Shown here piece after piece: positions 15,474 to 24,294 of a DNA stretch of 37,737 nt. Source of the DNA: Candidatus Intestinimonas stercoravium. GTDB taxonomy: Bacteria > Bacillota > Clostridia > Oscillospirales > Oscillospiraceae. The position numbers and the translations under genes were made by a program. How positions within the stretch are numbered: position 1 is the first letter of the stretch; every line of letters starts with the position of its first letter. The stretch covers positions 1 to 37,737 of the forward strand of contig DWZK01000077.1 in assembly GCA_019117605.1 (NCBI GenBank). Reading direction: 5' to 3'. The notes under the pieces were generated by a model that had not been told where the DNA came from, made no database searches, and saw only the letters and a list, made by a program, of their open reading frames with translations.

Positions 15474-17639
15474 ATGGACGCCATCATCGAGACACTTTCC
15501 CGGGAGCTGGGACAGGCTCCCCGCCATGTGGAGAACGTGGTCCGCCTCCTGGACGAGGGGAACACCATCCCCTTCATCGCCCGCTACCGCAAGGAGCTCC
15601 ACGGGGCCATGGACGACACCGTCCTGCGGACACTGGCCGACCGGCTCCAGTACCTCCGGGGCCTGGACAAGCGGCGGGAGGAGGTCCGCGCCGCCATCGA
15701 GGGCCAGGGCAAGCTGACCGAGGCCCTCGCCGCCGCCCTCTCCGCTGCCGCCACCCTCGCCGAGGTGGAGGACCTGTACCGCCCCTTTAAACAGAAGCGC
15801 CGTACCCGGGCCACCATGGCCAGGGAGAAGGGGCTGGAACCCCTGGCCCGCCTCCTCTTCGCCCAGGGCCGGGACTGCCCGGAGCCGCTCGCAGAGGCGG
15901 AGAAGTATGTGGACCCGGACAAGGGGGTCGCGACGGCGGAGGAGGCCCTCCAGGGGGCCGGAGACATCATCGCCGAGGACATCTCGGACGACGCCGCCCT
16001 CCGCAAGCAGCTCCGGGCCCTCTGGTGGTCCAAGGGGGAGCTGGTCTCTTCCGCCGCCTCCAAAGAGCCGGAGGACTCGGTCTACCGCCTCTACTACGCC
16101 TTCCAATGTCCCGTGCGCCGGGCCCAGGGCTACCAGGTGCTGGCCCTGGACCGGGGAGAGCGGGAGGGCTTCCTGAAGGTCGCCGTGGAGATGGACCGGG
16201 ACACCGCCCTCATCCAGGTCCGGCGGGCGGTGCTGATCCCCGGCGCTCCCTCCATGGCCTTCGTCCGCGCCGCGGCCGAGGACGCCTACGACCGGCTCAT
16301 CGCCCCCAGCGTGGAGCGGGAGATCCGCCGGGACCTGACGGATCAAGCGGCCGAGGGGGCCATCCACACCTTCGCCCTGAACCTGCGGCCCCTCCTCATG
16401 CAGCCGCCGGTGAAGGGGGCGGTGACCATGGGCCTGGACCCGGGCTACCGCAACGGCTGCAAGGTGGCGGTGGTGGACCCCACCGGCAAGGTGCTGGATA
16501 CGGCGGTGGTCTACCCCACCTTCAGCGAGAAGAAGAAGCAGGAGGCCATCCGGGTCCTCTCCGCCCTGGTGGAACGATACGGCGTGCGGCACATCGCCAT
16601 CGGCAACGGCACCGCCAGCCGGGAGACCGAGCAGATGACCGTGGAGCTCATCAAGGCGGTGGGGGGCGGGGTCTCCTATATGATCGTCAGCGAGGCGGGG
16701 GCCTCGGTGTACTCCGCCTCCAAGCTGGCCGCCGAGGAGTTCCCCCAGTACGACGTGAACCTGCGCAGCGCCGTGTCGATCGCCCGGCGGCTCCAGGACC
16801 CCCTGGCCGAACTGGTGAAGATCGACCCCAAGGCCATCGGGGTGGGCCAGTACCAGCACGACATGCCCCAGGCCCGGCTGGACGAGGCCCTCTCCGGCGT
16901 GGTGGAGGACTGCGTCAACGCGGTGGGGGTGGACCTGAACACCGCCTCCGCCCCCCTCCTCACCCGGGTGGCGGGGCTCAACAACACCACCGCCAGGAAC
17001 ATCGTCAAATACCGGGAGGAGAACGGGGCCTTCGCCTCCCGGAAAGAGCTCCTGAAGGTGCCCAAGCTGGGGCCCAAGGCCTTCCAGCAGTGCGCCGGCT
17101 TCCTCCGGGTGCCGGAGAGCGCCAACGTGCTGGACCGCACCGCCGTCCACCCGGAGAGCTACCCCGCCGCGGAGAAGCTCCTCTCCCTGTGCGGCTGGGA
17201 TCTCCAGTCGGTGGGCAAGGGGGCCATCAGCGGCCTGGGAGAGCAGGTGGCCGCCTACGGCGAGGAGGCCGCCGCCGCGGCCTGCGGGGTGGGGGTGCCC
17301 ACCCTCCGGGACCTGGAGGCGGAGCTCATGAAGCCCGGCCGGGACCCCCGGGACGAGCTGCCCCGCCCCATCCTCCGCACCGACGTGCTGGAGATGAAGG
17401 ACCTGCGGCCCGGCATGGAGCTCACCGGCACGGTGCGGAACGTGGTGGATTTCGGCGTGTTCGTGGACATCGGGGTCCACCAGGACGGCCTGGTCCACAT
17501 CTCCCGGCTCTCCAGCCGGAGGGTCCGCCACCCCAGCGAGGTGTGCGCCGTGGGCGATGTGGTCCAGGTCTGGGTGTTGGACGTGGACGAGAAGAAGAAG
17601 CGGATCGGCCTCACCATGCGGGGCCCCGAGGCCCCCTGA
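15474..17639 (+). CDS. tex: Tex-family RNA-binding transcription accessory protein
   Basis: A 721-residue protein with full Tex architecture: the helical N-terminal domain with TIPFIARYRKE, a YqgF/RNase-H-like domain from about residue 319 (MGLDPGYRNGCKVAVVD), a helix-hairpin-helix region (about 485-545, VDLNTASAPLLTRVAGL), and a C-terminal S1 RNA-binding domain (about 643-715, GTVRNVVDFGVFVDIG). Tex proteins bind nucleic acids and act with RNA polymerase and RNA turnover; the exact role is unsettled. The ATG at 15474, preceded by AAGGAG, is preferred over one 19 codons upstream that would overlap the promoter. Confidence 0.95.
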   Translation: MDAIIETLSRELGQAPRHVENVVRLLDEGNTIPFIARYRKELHGAMDDTVLRTLADRLQYLRGLDKRREEVRAAIEGQGKLTEALAAALSAAATLAEVEDLYRPFKQKRRTRATMAREKGLEPLARLLFAQGRDCPEPLAEAEKYVDPDKGVATAEEALQGAGDIIAEDISDDAALRKQLRALWWSKGELVSSAASKEPEDSVYRLYYAFQCPVRRAQGYQVLALDRGEREGFLKVAVEMDRDTALIQVRRAVLIPGAPSMAFVRAAAEDAYDRLIAPSVEREIRRDLTDQAAEGAIHTFALNLRPLLMQPPVKGAVTMGLDPGYRNGCKVAVVDPTGKVLDTAVVYPTFSEKKKQEAIRVLSALVERYGVRHIAIGNGTASRETEQMTVELIKAVGGGVSYMIVSEAGASVYSASKLAAEEFPQYDVNLRSAVSIARRLQDPLAELVKIDPKAIGVGQYQHDMPQARLDEALSGVVEDCVNAVGVDLNTASAPLLTRVAGLNNTTARNIVKYREENGAFASRKELLKVPKLGPKAFQQCAGFLRVPESANVLDRTAVHPESYPAAEKLLSLCGWDLQSVGKGAISGLGEQVAAYGEEAAAAACGVGVPTLRDLEAELMKPGRDPRDELPRPILRTDVLEMKDLRPGMELTGTVRNVVDFGVFVDIGVHQDGLVHISRLSSRRVRHPSEVCAVGDVVQVWVLDVDEKKKRIGLTMRGPEAP

Positions 17640-17668
17640 CCCGGGGCGGGAAGGAGCGGGAGCGACAG

Positions 17669-18055
17669 ATGGTACTGAGCTTTGACGAGGCGGGGGCCCT
17701 CCTGGACGAGATGGCGGAGGAGTTCCCCCCGGAGTTCTACGAGGACCTCAACGGCGGCATCCTCCTGCTGCCCGAGGCCATGCCCGACCCGGACTGCCCC
17801 GGGGAGGACCTCTACATCATGGGGGAGTACTGCAACGACCAGATGGGCCGGTACATCAACTTGTACTACGGGTCCTTCGCCGCCCTGGCCAGGCTGGAGG
17901 ACTGGTCGGAGGAGGACTGGGAGGATGAGCTGTGGGAGACCCTCTCCCACGAGTTCACCCACCACATCGAGGGCCTGGCGGGAGAGCGGGGCCTGGAGAT
18001 CAAGGACGCGGACTTCATGGAACAGTTCCGGCGGGAGCGGGAAGAGGGGGACTGA
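17669..18055 (+). CDS. Zincin-like metallopeptidase family protein
   Basis: A 128-residue acidic protein with a zinc-protease motif HEFTHH (HExxH at 94-98) followed by IEGLAGERGLE, as in the short metallopeptidase (Zincin_1-type) family of bacteria. The N-terminal region with FPPEFYEDLNGG and the central ILLLPEA and GEYCNDQMGRYINLYYGSF stretches fit the family, whose members usually lack a signal peptide and have no known substrate. It begins 30 bp after tex with AAGGAG about 12 nt before the ATG, so it is probably cotranscribed. Proteolytic activity is unproven for the family. Confidence 0.85.
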   Translation: MVLSFDEAGALLDEMAEEFPPEFYEDLNGGILLLPEAMPDPDCPGEDLYIMGEYCNDQMGRYINLYYGSFAALARLEDWSEEDWEDELWETLSHEFTHHIEGLAGERGLEIKDADFMEQFRREREEGD

Positions 18056-18238
18056 CGTTCCACAGCCGGCGCCGGAAAAGGGGACGGCTGCCCGCCCCCG
18101 GGCCCGGCCTGCCCCCTCTCATCCGAAATGGAAGCGCGGCTTCTCCACAAAAGCGCCCTGCCCGGTGGATATCTCCCCCCCGGCGCGCAGGAGACCGTCC
18201 TCCGCCACCCCATCAGAAAGATCTGACCGGACGAGCAA

Positions 18239-18286
18239 GAGAGCCTTTTTCCACAGGAACGGCCCATCCTGTGGAAAAAGGCTCTC
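18239..18286. terminator. Bidirectional terminator between tex group and eut operon
   Basis: A perfect 20-bp stem (arms 18239-18258 and 18267-18286, GAGAGCCTTTTTCCACAGGA and its complement) followed by ATTTTT on the plus strand. It separates the convergent rightward tex-metallopeptidase transcript and the leftward eut operon. The 180 bp between 18056 and 18238 show nothing else. Confidence 0.9.
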
Positions 18287-18291
18287 ATTTT

Positions 18292-18738
18292 TCACTGCTT
18301 CTGCCAGTCTGCCGGGTAGACGAAGTAGAGGAAACGGACCTTCCCCTCCGCAGAGAACTGGATGGAGGAGCCCTTGGGGATATAGACCACCTCTCCCGGC
18401 CCGGCCGAGACCCGGTCCCCGTCCACCAGGATATCCAGCCTGCCCTCCACCACATAATCCATCTCGTCGTAGCCCAGCTTCCAGGGGAAGGTGGTCCCCT
18501 CCATGACCATCAGGCCGCAGCCCAGCCGGGGGGAGTCCTCCAGGGTGAAGAGGTCCCGGGTCCACACCCGGTCCCCCGGCCGCCCGGTGTCCAGCCGGTG
18601 CCGCTCCTCCACGTCCAGCCCGGGGACCGGGACTTTCTTCACCCCGTGGGCGGAGGGGGAGGGGCCGCCCGCCCCCAGCTTCTCCAGCAGCACCTGCCGC
18701 ACCAGGGCCTCCAGGGCCCCCCTGTCCAGTTCAGCCAT
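18292..18738 (-). CDS. eutQ: Ethanolamine utilization cupin EutQ
   Basis: A 148-residue EutQ. The C-terminal about 95 residues form a cupin (DEMDYVVEGRLDI, GEVVYIPKGSSIQF). The N-terminus is an amphipathic helix (LDRGALEALVRQVLLEKLG) followed by a flexible G/S/P linker, which looks like an encapsulation peptide. EutQ has been linked to acetate kinase-like activity and to microcompartment assembly in Salmonella; here it is short, cupin plus leader only. Last gene of the operon, overlapping the eutH end by 8 bp and followed by the terminator. Confidence 0.9.
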   Translation of the reverse strand: MAELDRGALEALVRQVLLEKLGAGGPSPSAHGVKKVPVPGLDVEERHRLDTGRPGDRVWTRDLFTLEDSPRLGCGLMVMEGTTFPWKLGYDEMDYVVEGRLDILVDGDRVSAGPGEVVYIPKGSSIQFSAEGKVRFLYFVYPADWQKQ

Positions 18739-19816
18739 CTGTCCGCTCCTTTCTGGTGATGAGCATGGCCACGGGGATGGCGGTGATCCCGCCCACCAGC
18801 TTGGCCACGATCATGGGGAAGATCATCTCCGCGTCGAAGCCCGCAGTGAAGCCCAGGTGGTCCCCGAACACGAAGGCCGCCGACACGGCGAAGGCCACGT
18901 TCACCACCTTGCCCCGGCGGTCCATGTCCCCCATCATCTGGAACATGGGGATGTCGTTGGCCAGGGTGGCCACCAGACCCGCCGCCGCCACATCGTTCAT
19001 GCCCAGCATGCGGCCCAGCCTCATCAGAGGCGTCCGGAACACCTTGGTGATGACGAACACCAGGGGGAAGGCCCCGGCCAGCACGATGGCGATGGCGCCC
19101 ACAGTGGCGAAGCCCTCCTCGATGGGGGCCATGCCTGGGATGAGCACCAGGCCGGTGAGGGACTCCACGATGGCGGCCGCCAGGCCCACGGTGATGAGGA
19201 TGACCACCAGCCGTCCGAACACGGTGAAGCCCTTCACCATGCCCCTGGGCGCCTTCCACAGCCCCAGGGCGATGAGGGCGGCGAAGAGGACGATGGGCAC
19301 CAGGTTCCGGAGCACCATCCCGGGCGCGAAGCCCGCCGTGAGCCCTCCCGCCAGGGCGCCCACCGGGACGGTGACCACTCCGGCCAGCACCCCTTTGGCC
19401 AGCGGCTCCTGGTCCTCCTTATGGATGATGCCCAGGGCCACCGGGATGGTGAAGACCACTGTGGCCCCCAGCATGGCCCCCACGATCAGCCCGCCGAACT
19501 GCCCCGCCTCCGGGGTGAGGGCCAGCTCCCGGGCCAGGGGGGCGCCCCCCATGTCGTTGGCCAGGATGGTGCCGGCGAACATGGCCGGGTCCGCCCCCAG
19601 GAAGCGGTAGAAGGGCACCACCACCGGCCGCAGCACATCGGCCAGCACCGGGGCCAGGCAGAGGATGCCGATCATGGCCAGGGCCAGAGAGCCCATGGCG
19701 GTGATGCCCTCTTCGAACTTCTCTCCCAGGCCGGATCTGCCGCCGAAGATCCGGTCCAGGGCCCCCAGGACCATGAACAGGGTCATAAGGGCGATGATGA
19801 TCTGATCGATAGACAA
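18731..19816 (-). CDS. eutH: Ethanolamine permease EutH
   Basis: A 361-residue, very hydrophobic protein with about ten membrane helices. It contains the EutH stretches ILANDMGGAPLARELA, ATLANDIPMFQMMGDM and FVFGDHLGFTAGFD. EutH moves ethanolamine across the cytoplasmic membrane and matters most when it is scarce or the pH is low. The start is a TTG at 19816: AAGGAGG lies 8 nt upstream and the protein then begins LSIDQIIIALM, right at the first helix. The frame is open further upstream but without a credible start, and it overlaps eutN there. Confidence 0.93.
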   Translation of the reverse strand: MSIDQIIIALMTLFMVLGALDRIFGGRSGLGEKFEEGITAMGSLALAMIGILCLAPVLADVLRPVVVPFYRFLGADPAMFAGTILANDMGGAPLARELALTPEAGQFGGLIVGAMLGATVVFTIPVALGIIHKEDQEPLAKGVLAGVVTVPVGALAGGLTAGFAPGMVLRNLVPIVLFAALIALGLWKAPRGMVKGFTVFGRLVVILITVGLAAAIVESLTGLVLIPGMAPIEEGFATVGAIAIVLAGAFPLVFVITKVFRTPLMRLGRMLGMNDVAAAGLVATLANDIPMFQMMGDMDRRGKVVNVAFAVSAAFVFGDHLGFTAGFDAEMIFPMIVAKLVGGITAIPVAMLITRKERTDG

Positions 19817-19854
19817 ATGACTGCCTCCTTTTTCCCGGCGGGGACCCGCCGGGG

Positions 19855-20100
19855 CTACTCCATCCGGTCCACGATGCCCACTACGGCGGCATCCGCGGGG
19901 ACCTCCGCCCCCGCCGCCGTCCGCGCGCCGCTCCCCCGGACCACCAGCACCCGGTCCCCCGGCCCCGCCCCCACCTGGTCGGCGCAGACCAGCGCGGGGC
20001 CCTGGTAGCCCTCGGGGGCCACCAGCAGCAGGGTCTGTCCGGTGAGGCCCGGGCTCTTCCGGGTGCACCAGACGCTACCAATGACGGTCCCTAACCACAC
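19855..20100 (-). CDS. eutN: Microcompartment vertex protein EutN (BMC-P)
   Basis: An 81-residue EutN/CcmL-family protein: the start VWLGTVIGSVWCTRK, LLLVAPEGYQG, GPGDRVLVVRGSGAR and the end DAAVVGIVDRM are the family blocks. These proteins form pentamers that cap the vertices of the polyhedral shell. The start is the GTG at 20100, with GGGAG about 10 nt upstream, inside the end of the preceding gene (26-bp overlap). Only one vertex protein is seen here, which is sufficient for a shell. Confidence 0.92.
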   Translation of the reverse strand: MWLGTVIGSVWCTRKSPGLTGQTLLLVAPEGYQGPALVCADQVGAGPGDRVLVVRGSGARTAAGAEVPADAAVVGIVDRME

Positions 20101-20347
20101 AGACACCCATCTCCCGAAGCTCTCGTTCCAGAGCCACAAATTTCCGGTACACCCCCAGGGGGGCGGTCTTCCGGTACTCTTTATACTCCAGCCCCGTCTC
20201 CAGCACCCGGACCTTCCGGCCCTGGAGAAGGGCCTCCAGCACCCGCCGCTCCTCCCCCGTGAGGGCCAGGCCCAGGGCCAGGAGCCCCATCTGCTCCAGG
20301 GGCAGGCGGGTGATGACCAGGGCGTCCCCCCGCTCCTCCAGGGTCAT
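20075..20347 (-). CDS. Small eut-operon protein (TIGR02536-like, short)
   Basis: A 90-residue protein starting MTLEERGDALVITRLPLEQ with AGGAGG upstream of the ATG at 20347. A run such as LEALLQGRKVRVLETGLEYKE and the AP-YRKFVALE segment resemble the N-terminal part of proteins that sit between pduL and eutN in clostridial eut operons (TIGR02536, from memory). Those are usually longer, about twice this size by my recollection, so this may be a shortened version. No catalytic motif is visible; the function is unknown. It overlaps eutN by 26 bp. Confidence 0.6.
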   Translation of the reverse strand: MTLEERGDALVITRLPLEQMGLLALGLALTGEERRVLEALLQGRKVRVLETGLEYKEYRKTAPLGVYRKFVALERELREMGVCVVRDRHW

Positions 20348-20369
20348 GTCCTCTCCTCCTTCCGGGCCC

Positions 20370-21005
20370 TCAGCGGGCGCTGGGGAGGATGAGCCCCCGG
20401 TCCCCCTTGCGGAAGCCGCAGGCGTTGGCCTCGTCATAGTCCAGGTGGGCGGCGGTGGCGAATTTCTCGCTCACCCGCACCTCCACCTCGTCAAAGGTGA
20501 GCGGCCGGCCGGTGATGGCCCGCAGGCGCACCTGCTGCCCATCGGCCACGCCGAAGCGGCGGGCGTCCCCGGGGGTCATGTGGATGTGCCGCTTGGCGGC
20601 GATCACCCCCCGGGGGAGCCGCAGCTCCCGGCTCCCGTGGCGCAGGAGGATCCCCGGCGTGTCCCCGATGTCCCCGGACAGGCGCACCGGCGGCGTCACC
20701 CCCAGGATCACCCCGTCGGTGAGGGAGATCTCCACCTGGCACGCCTCCCGCTCGGGGCCCAGCACCACCACGTTCTTCAGTTCTCCCTTGGGCCCCACCA
20801 GGGTCACCCGCTCGGCGCAGGCGAACTGCCCCGGCTGGGACAGGTCCTTCACCCGGTTGAGCCGGTAGCCCGGCCCGAAGAGCTGCTCCACCCCGGCCCG
20901 GTCCAGATGGACATGGCGGCCGCTGGCCTCCATCTCCACGGTCAGTCCCCGGATCGTCTCCAGGACCAGCCGCTCCAGCTCCATGGTCTCAGTCGTGCCG
21001 TTCAT
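20370..21005 (-). CDS. pduL: PduL-type phosphotransacylase
   Basis: A 211-residue phosphate acyltransferase of the PduL class, unrelated to Pta. Two zinc-binding histidine motifs are present: SGRHVHL (His31, His33) and AAKRHIHM (His140, His142), plus a late GDRGLIL. In the compartment it converts acetyl-CoA and phosphate to acetyl phosphate, recycling CoA for EutE. The N-terminal helix MELERLVLETIRGL resembles an encapsulation peptide. It starts 17 bp inside the end of eutT, with GGGAGG before the ATG. It replaces EutD, which is not seen. Confidence 0.93.
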   Translation of the reverse strand: MNGTTETMELERLVLETIRGLTVEMEASGRHVHLDRAGVEQLFGPGYRLNRVKDLSQPGQFACAERVTLVGPKGELKNVVVLGPEREACQVEISLTDGVILGVTPPVRLSGDIGDTPGILLRHGSRELRLPRGVIAAKRHIHMTPGDARRFGVADGQQVRLRAITGRPLTFDEVEVRVSEKFATAAHLDYDEANACGFRKGDRGLILPSAR

Positions 21006-21738
21006 AGGCGCCTCCCTTCAGCTTTATCATCATGATCCAGAACAGGGAGGAGAGGCGGTTGAGGCCCAGGAGGATGTCCTCCCGCGCCACCGCCCCGTTC
21101 TCGTCCCGGAAGGCCCGGTAGGCCGCCAGCTCGGTCTGCCGGGCCACTGTCCGCACCTTGTTCACCGCCAGCAGGGCGGGCCCGTCCCCATGCGCGGGCA
21201 GGAAGTGGGGCTGCCCGTACCACTTCTCCGGGTAGTGGGACCGCTCCCGCAGCTCGTCCGGCCCCATGCCGCAGAGGCGGAGCTCCCCCACGGGCTCCTC
21301 CAGCACGTCGTACCGGATGCACCGGCGGACGAAGGCCAGGGCCTCCCCCAGCTCTTCCGTCAGGTCCCGGTAGCCCGCCCCGGCGCAGGTCTGCTGGCAC
21401 AGGAGGAGCTCCGCCTCCAGCAGGTCGATCCAGCCCCGGAATACGATCCTGGGGTGGTCCTTGAACACCAGCACGTTCCCCTTCAGGTGGGTCATGTGCT
21501 CCGGCTTCTCCTCCAGCGCGGCCCCGAAGAGGGTACGGTACCGGGGCGCGGGGCGCTGCCCTCCCCGGGGGGCCTCCTCTTTTGGGGGCTCCCCCTGGGG
21601 GAACACCACCTCCACCCGGTGCTCCCGCAGCCAGGAGCGGGCGGAGGGGGTGAGCACGTCTCCCCGCCGGACCACCACCGGGCCCCGGGCCCCGTTGTCC
21701 GACATCAGGCGCACCCGGGCCTCGTCCAGCAGGGCCAT
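20989..21738 (-). CDS. eutT: EutT-type corrinoid adenosyltransferase
   Basis: A 249-residue protein with the EutT hallmark KPEHMTHLKGN (79-88) and a helical C-terminal half. It adenosylates cobalamin with ATP to make the cofactor for EutBC. The metal motif of the Salmonella enzyme (H-x11-C-C-x2-C) is not present: after His84 the only nearby cysteines are Cys114 and Cys118. I recall that a Firmicutes EutT class works without that metal site, so this is probably functional. It starts 3 bp after the eutM stop with its ribosome binding site inside the eutM end. An N-terminal RGDVLTPSARSWLREHRVEV stretch is also typical. Confidence 0.88.
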   Translation of the reverse strand: MALLDEARVRLMSDNGARGPVVVRRGDVLTPSARSWLREHRVEVVFPQGEPPKEEAPRGGQRPAPRYRTLFGAALEEKPEHMTHLKGNVLVFKDHPRIVFRGWIDLLEAELLLCQQTCAGAGYRDLTEELGEALAFVRRCIRYDVLEEPVGELRLCGMGPDELRERSHYPEKWYGQPHFLPAHGDGPALLAVNKVRTVARQTELAAYRAFRDENGAVAREDILLGLNRLSSLFWIMMIKLKGGAYERHD

Positions 21739-21741
21739 GGG

Positions 21742-22560
21742 CTACTCCTGCTCCCCCTGCCGGTGGGGCAGGATACCGTCCACCTCGGCGTGTGGCCGGG
21801 GGATCACATGGACCGAGATCAGCTCCCCCACCTTCTCTGCGGCTGCGGCCCCGGCGTCGGTGGCCGCCTTCACCGCCCCCACGTCTCCCCGGACCATGAC
21901 GGTGACCAGGCCGCCGCCCACCTGCTCCTTGCCCACCAGCTGCACGTTGGCGGCCTTCACCATGGCATCTGCGGCCTCGATGGCCCCCACCAGTCCTCTC
22001 GTCTCCACCATACCAAGCGCGTTCGTGTTCGCCATTCGTCTTTTGCTCCTTTCCTGTCTGGGGGGCTCGCCCCCCTTCTCTTCGATGGGGCCGCCGGTGC
22101 CCGCCTCTGCCGCGGGGCCGCCCCCGATGACCGAGGCGGCCAGGGCCGCCAGCGCCTCCTTGGGCTCCTCTCCGCCGGGGACGGGCGGCGCCTTGGCCGG
22201 TCCCCCGCCGCCGCCGGCCTTCTTCCGCCGTCCGGACGGGGGAGGGCCCGCCTTCCCGCCCTCCCCCGGGGCGTCCTCCGGCTGGTCATAGGCGGTGGGC
22301 CCTCCGTCCGCCGAGATCCGCTTGGACCGGGAGAAGGGCTTTGCCGCGTCCCCAGAGGGGGGCGGCACATCGGCGGAGGCCGCCTCCATGTCTGCGGTGA
22401 ACTGTCCCATCTTCCGAAGGATGTTCTCATAGGGATCGTAGAGGGTGTTCTCCGAGACTACCTCGTTGAGGGCGTTCCCCTCCGGGACCGGGGCCGTCTC
22501 CCCCTCGGGGATCAGCGCCGCGTTCCGGGAGACGGCTCCGCTGTCTTTCCTTCGGGCCAT
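21742..22560 (-). CDS. eutM: EutM-type BMC shell protein with long disordered N-terminal arm (internal start at 22035)
   Basis: The open frame codes for 272 residues. The last 97 (from an ATG at 22035) are a complete hexamer-forming shell protein: [54 protein letters not shown] and HVIPRPH. That ATG has AAAGGAG about 11 nt upstream. The preceding 175 codons are in frame with no stop, begin with an ATG overlapping the eutE end, and keep the C/G-rich third positions of a real gene. They encode a conserved-looking patch ([17 protein letters not shown], about 40-55), then a Gly/Pro/Lys-rich disordered stretch with a short helix ([12 protein letters not shown]). Either one fusion or two products from two starts are possible; the short form alone would be a standard EutM. 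Confidence 0.85.
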   Translation of the reverse strand: MARRKDSGAVSRNAALIPEGETAPVPEGNALNEVVSENTLYDPYENILRKMGQFTADMEAASADVPPPSGDAAKPFSRSKRISADGGPTAYDQPEDAPGEGGKAGPPPSGRRKKAGGGGGPAKAPPVPGGEEPKEALAALAASVIGGGPAAEAGTGGPIEEKGGEPPRQERSKRRMANTNALGMVETRGLVGAIEAADAMVKAANVQLVGKEQVGGGLVTVMVRGDVGAVKAATDAGAAAAEKVGELISVHVIPRPHAEVDGILPHRQGEQE

Positions 22561-22561
22561 A

Positions 22562-24019
22562 TCACATCAGCCTCCCCACGATGCGGCTCACCAGCTCCTC
22601 CAGCAGGCGGCTGTCCACCTGGGCGGAGCCGACAGAGGGGGCCGGGCCGCCCCGGATCTCCTCCAGCTCCCGGACCCCCCAGGCCACCCGCTTGATGTTG
22701 ATGAGGTCCAGGGGCCCGATGTTGTTGGAGGAGGAGGAGCCCCCCACCGCTCCGCAGCCCAGGGTGAGGGCGGGGAAGAGGCAGGTGGTGGCCCCGATGC
22801 CCCCCAGGGAGGCGGGGGTGTTCACCAGCACCCGGCTGGCGGGGACGGCCCGGGCGAAGCGCTCCACCACCCCCTGATCCTGGGCGTGGATGGCGAAGGT
22901 GTGCCCCGCCCCCTCCCACTCCAGGATCTCCACGCAGCGGCGGAGGACCGCCTCCTCGTCGGGCTCCACATAGTAGGCCAGGATGAGGCCCAGTTTCTCG
23001 TTGGAGTAGGGATATCCGGGCCCCACCCCCGTCTCCCGGGCCACCAGCACCCGGGCCCCCTGGGGCGGCGTCCCCAGCCCCGCCAGCTCCGCCACCGCCG
23101 CCACGCTCTTGCCCACGATGGCCGGATCCATGGTCCCGTTGGCGCGGAGGATGCGCTTGGAGAGCTTCCGGTGCTCTTCGTCCGAGAGGATCCAGGCCCC
23201 CTGGGCCCGCAGCGCCTCGGACACCGCCCCCTCCATCTCCCGGGTCACCACGATGGACTGCTCGGAGGCGCAGATGGTGCCGTTGTCGAAGGTCTTGGAG
23301 TCCAGGATCCGCTTCACCGCCTGGCCCACGTCGGCAGAGCGGTGGATATAGGCCGGGCCGTTCCCCGCCCCCACGCCGATGGCGGGGGTGCCGGAGGAAT
23401 AGGCGGCCTTCACCATAGCGCCGCCGCCGGTGGCCAGGATGAGGCGGGTGTGCCTGTGCCCCATGAGCTCTCGGGTGGCCTCCAGAGTGGGCTCGGTGAG
23501 GGCGGAGACCGCCCCCGGCGGCGCGCCCGCCCCCTCGGCCGCCCGGCGCACCACCTCCACCGCCTCCAGGATACACTTGCGGGCGTTGGGGTGGGGGGAG
23601 AACACGATGGGATCTCCCGCCTTCAGGCAGATCATGGACTTGTAGATCACTGTGGAGGTGGGATTGGTGGAGGGCACCAGCCCCGCCACCACCCCCACGG
23701 GCACGCCGATATCCATGGTCCGGCGCTCGTCATCCCGGGCCAGGAGGCCGTGGGTCCGCTGGTCCCGGATGGCCTGGTACAGGTCCACGGCGGCGAAGCG
23801 GTTCTTGATCTCCTTGTCCTCCGCCCTGCCGTAGCCGGTCTCTTCCACCGCCATCCGGGCCAGGCGTCCGGCCTCCGCCGCCCCCGCCCGGCTCACCGCC
23901 GCCGTTATCTTGTCCAGCTCCTCCTGGCTCATCCCCGCCAGGACCCGCTGGGCCTCCCGGGCCTTCTCCAGCAGGTCCCGCACCTCCTGGATGGAGCGCA
24001 GGTCCTTGTCCAATCGCAT
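22562..24019 (-). CDS. eutE: CoA-acylating acetaldehyde dehydrogenase
   Basis: A 485-residue aldehyde dehydrogenase. The catalytic cysteine is Cys250 in [11 protein letters not shown], and the NAD/CoA-binding region has [18 protein letters not shown] and ATGGGAMV. It oxidises acetaldehyde to acetyl-CoA with NAD+. The N-terminus starts directly in the catalytic fold, with no targeting helix; instead the last about 20 residues ([18 protein letters not shown]) form an amphipathic helix like the encapsulation peptides of the other enzymes here. AGGAGG precedes the ATG at 24019. The stop is 2 bp from the long eutM start. Confidence 0.93.
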   Translation of the reverse strand: MRLDKDLRSIQEVRDLLEKAREAQRVLAGMSQEELDKITAAVSRAGAAEAGRLARMAVEETGYGRAEDKEIKNRFAAVDLYQAIRDQRTHGLLARDDERRTMDIGVPVGVVAGLVPSTNPTSTVIYKSMICLKAGDPIVFSPHPNARKCILEAVEVVRRAAEGAGAPPGAVSALTEPTLEATRELMGHRHTRLILATGGGAMVKAAYSSGTPAIGVGAGNGPAYIHRSADVGQAVKRILDSKTFDNGTICASEQSIVVTREMEGAVSEALRAQGAWILSDEEHRKLSKRILRANGTMDPAIVGKSVAAVAELAGLGTPPQGARVLVARETGVGPGYPYSNEKLGLILAYYVEPDEEAVLRRCVEILEWEGAGHTFAIHAQDQGVVERFARAVPASRVLVNTPASLGGIGATTCLFPALTLGCGAVGGSSSSNNIGPLDLINIKRVAWGVRELEEIRGGPAPSVGSAQVDSRLLEELVSRIVGRLM

Positions 24020-24066
24020 GGGATCCCTCCTGTCCTCTGTCGATCTGTGTCTTTCGCCCCGGCCTC

Positions 24067-24132
24067 CCGGCGTCACACCTCCCGGGGCCGCTGGGCGACG
24101 GCCTTCACCGTCTCCGCAAAGGCCGCGCAGGC
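24067..24132. repeat. Duplicated 3' end of eutL (copy 1)
   Basis: 66 bp identical at 64 positions to 24295-24360. On the minus strand it encodes the EutL C-terminus ACAAFAETVKAVAQRPREV plus the TGA stop, but without the rest of the gene. It lies between eutL and eutE. Confidence 0.9.
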
Positions 24133-24294
24133 ATCCCCCTCCCGGCGCTCCGCGCCGGCGGGGCGCCCCCTTTTTCCACTGCACATGCTCGGGGCGAGTG
24201 GATCGCCCCTGCGCCAAGGTCCGCCAAGCGGACCTTGTGCGCGCCTGACGGCGCGGCTCGCTCCCGCTCGCAACGCCGCCTGCGCCCCTCCCCT
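24133..24294. repeat. 162-bp hairpin-rich insert between the eutL tail copies
   Basis: The segment holds several perfect stem-loops: 24142-24158 (CCGGCGC/GCGCCGG), 24191-24209 (GGGGCGA/TCGCCCC), 24216-24236 (AAGGTCCGC, loop CAA, GCGGACCTT) and 24241-24254 (GCGCC/GGCGC). It has no plausible gene of its own and looks like a small structured element that came in with, or generated, the 66-bp duplication. Confidence 0.65.

Noticed and set aside
24073..24273. Minus-strand frame ending in the EutL tail as a small gene
   Set aside because: Similarity is confined to the duplicated 66 bp; the upstream part is hairpin-rich, without a ribosome binding site or coding character.
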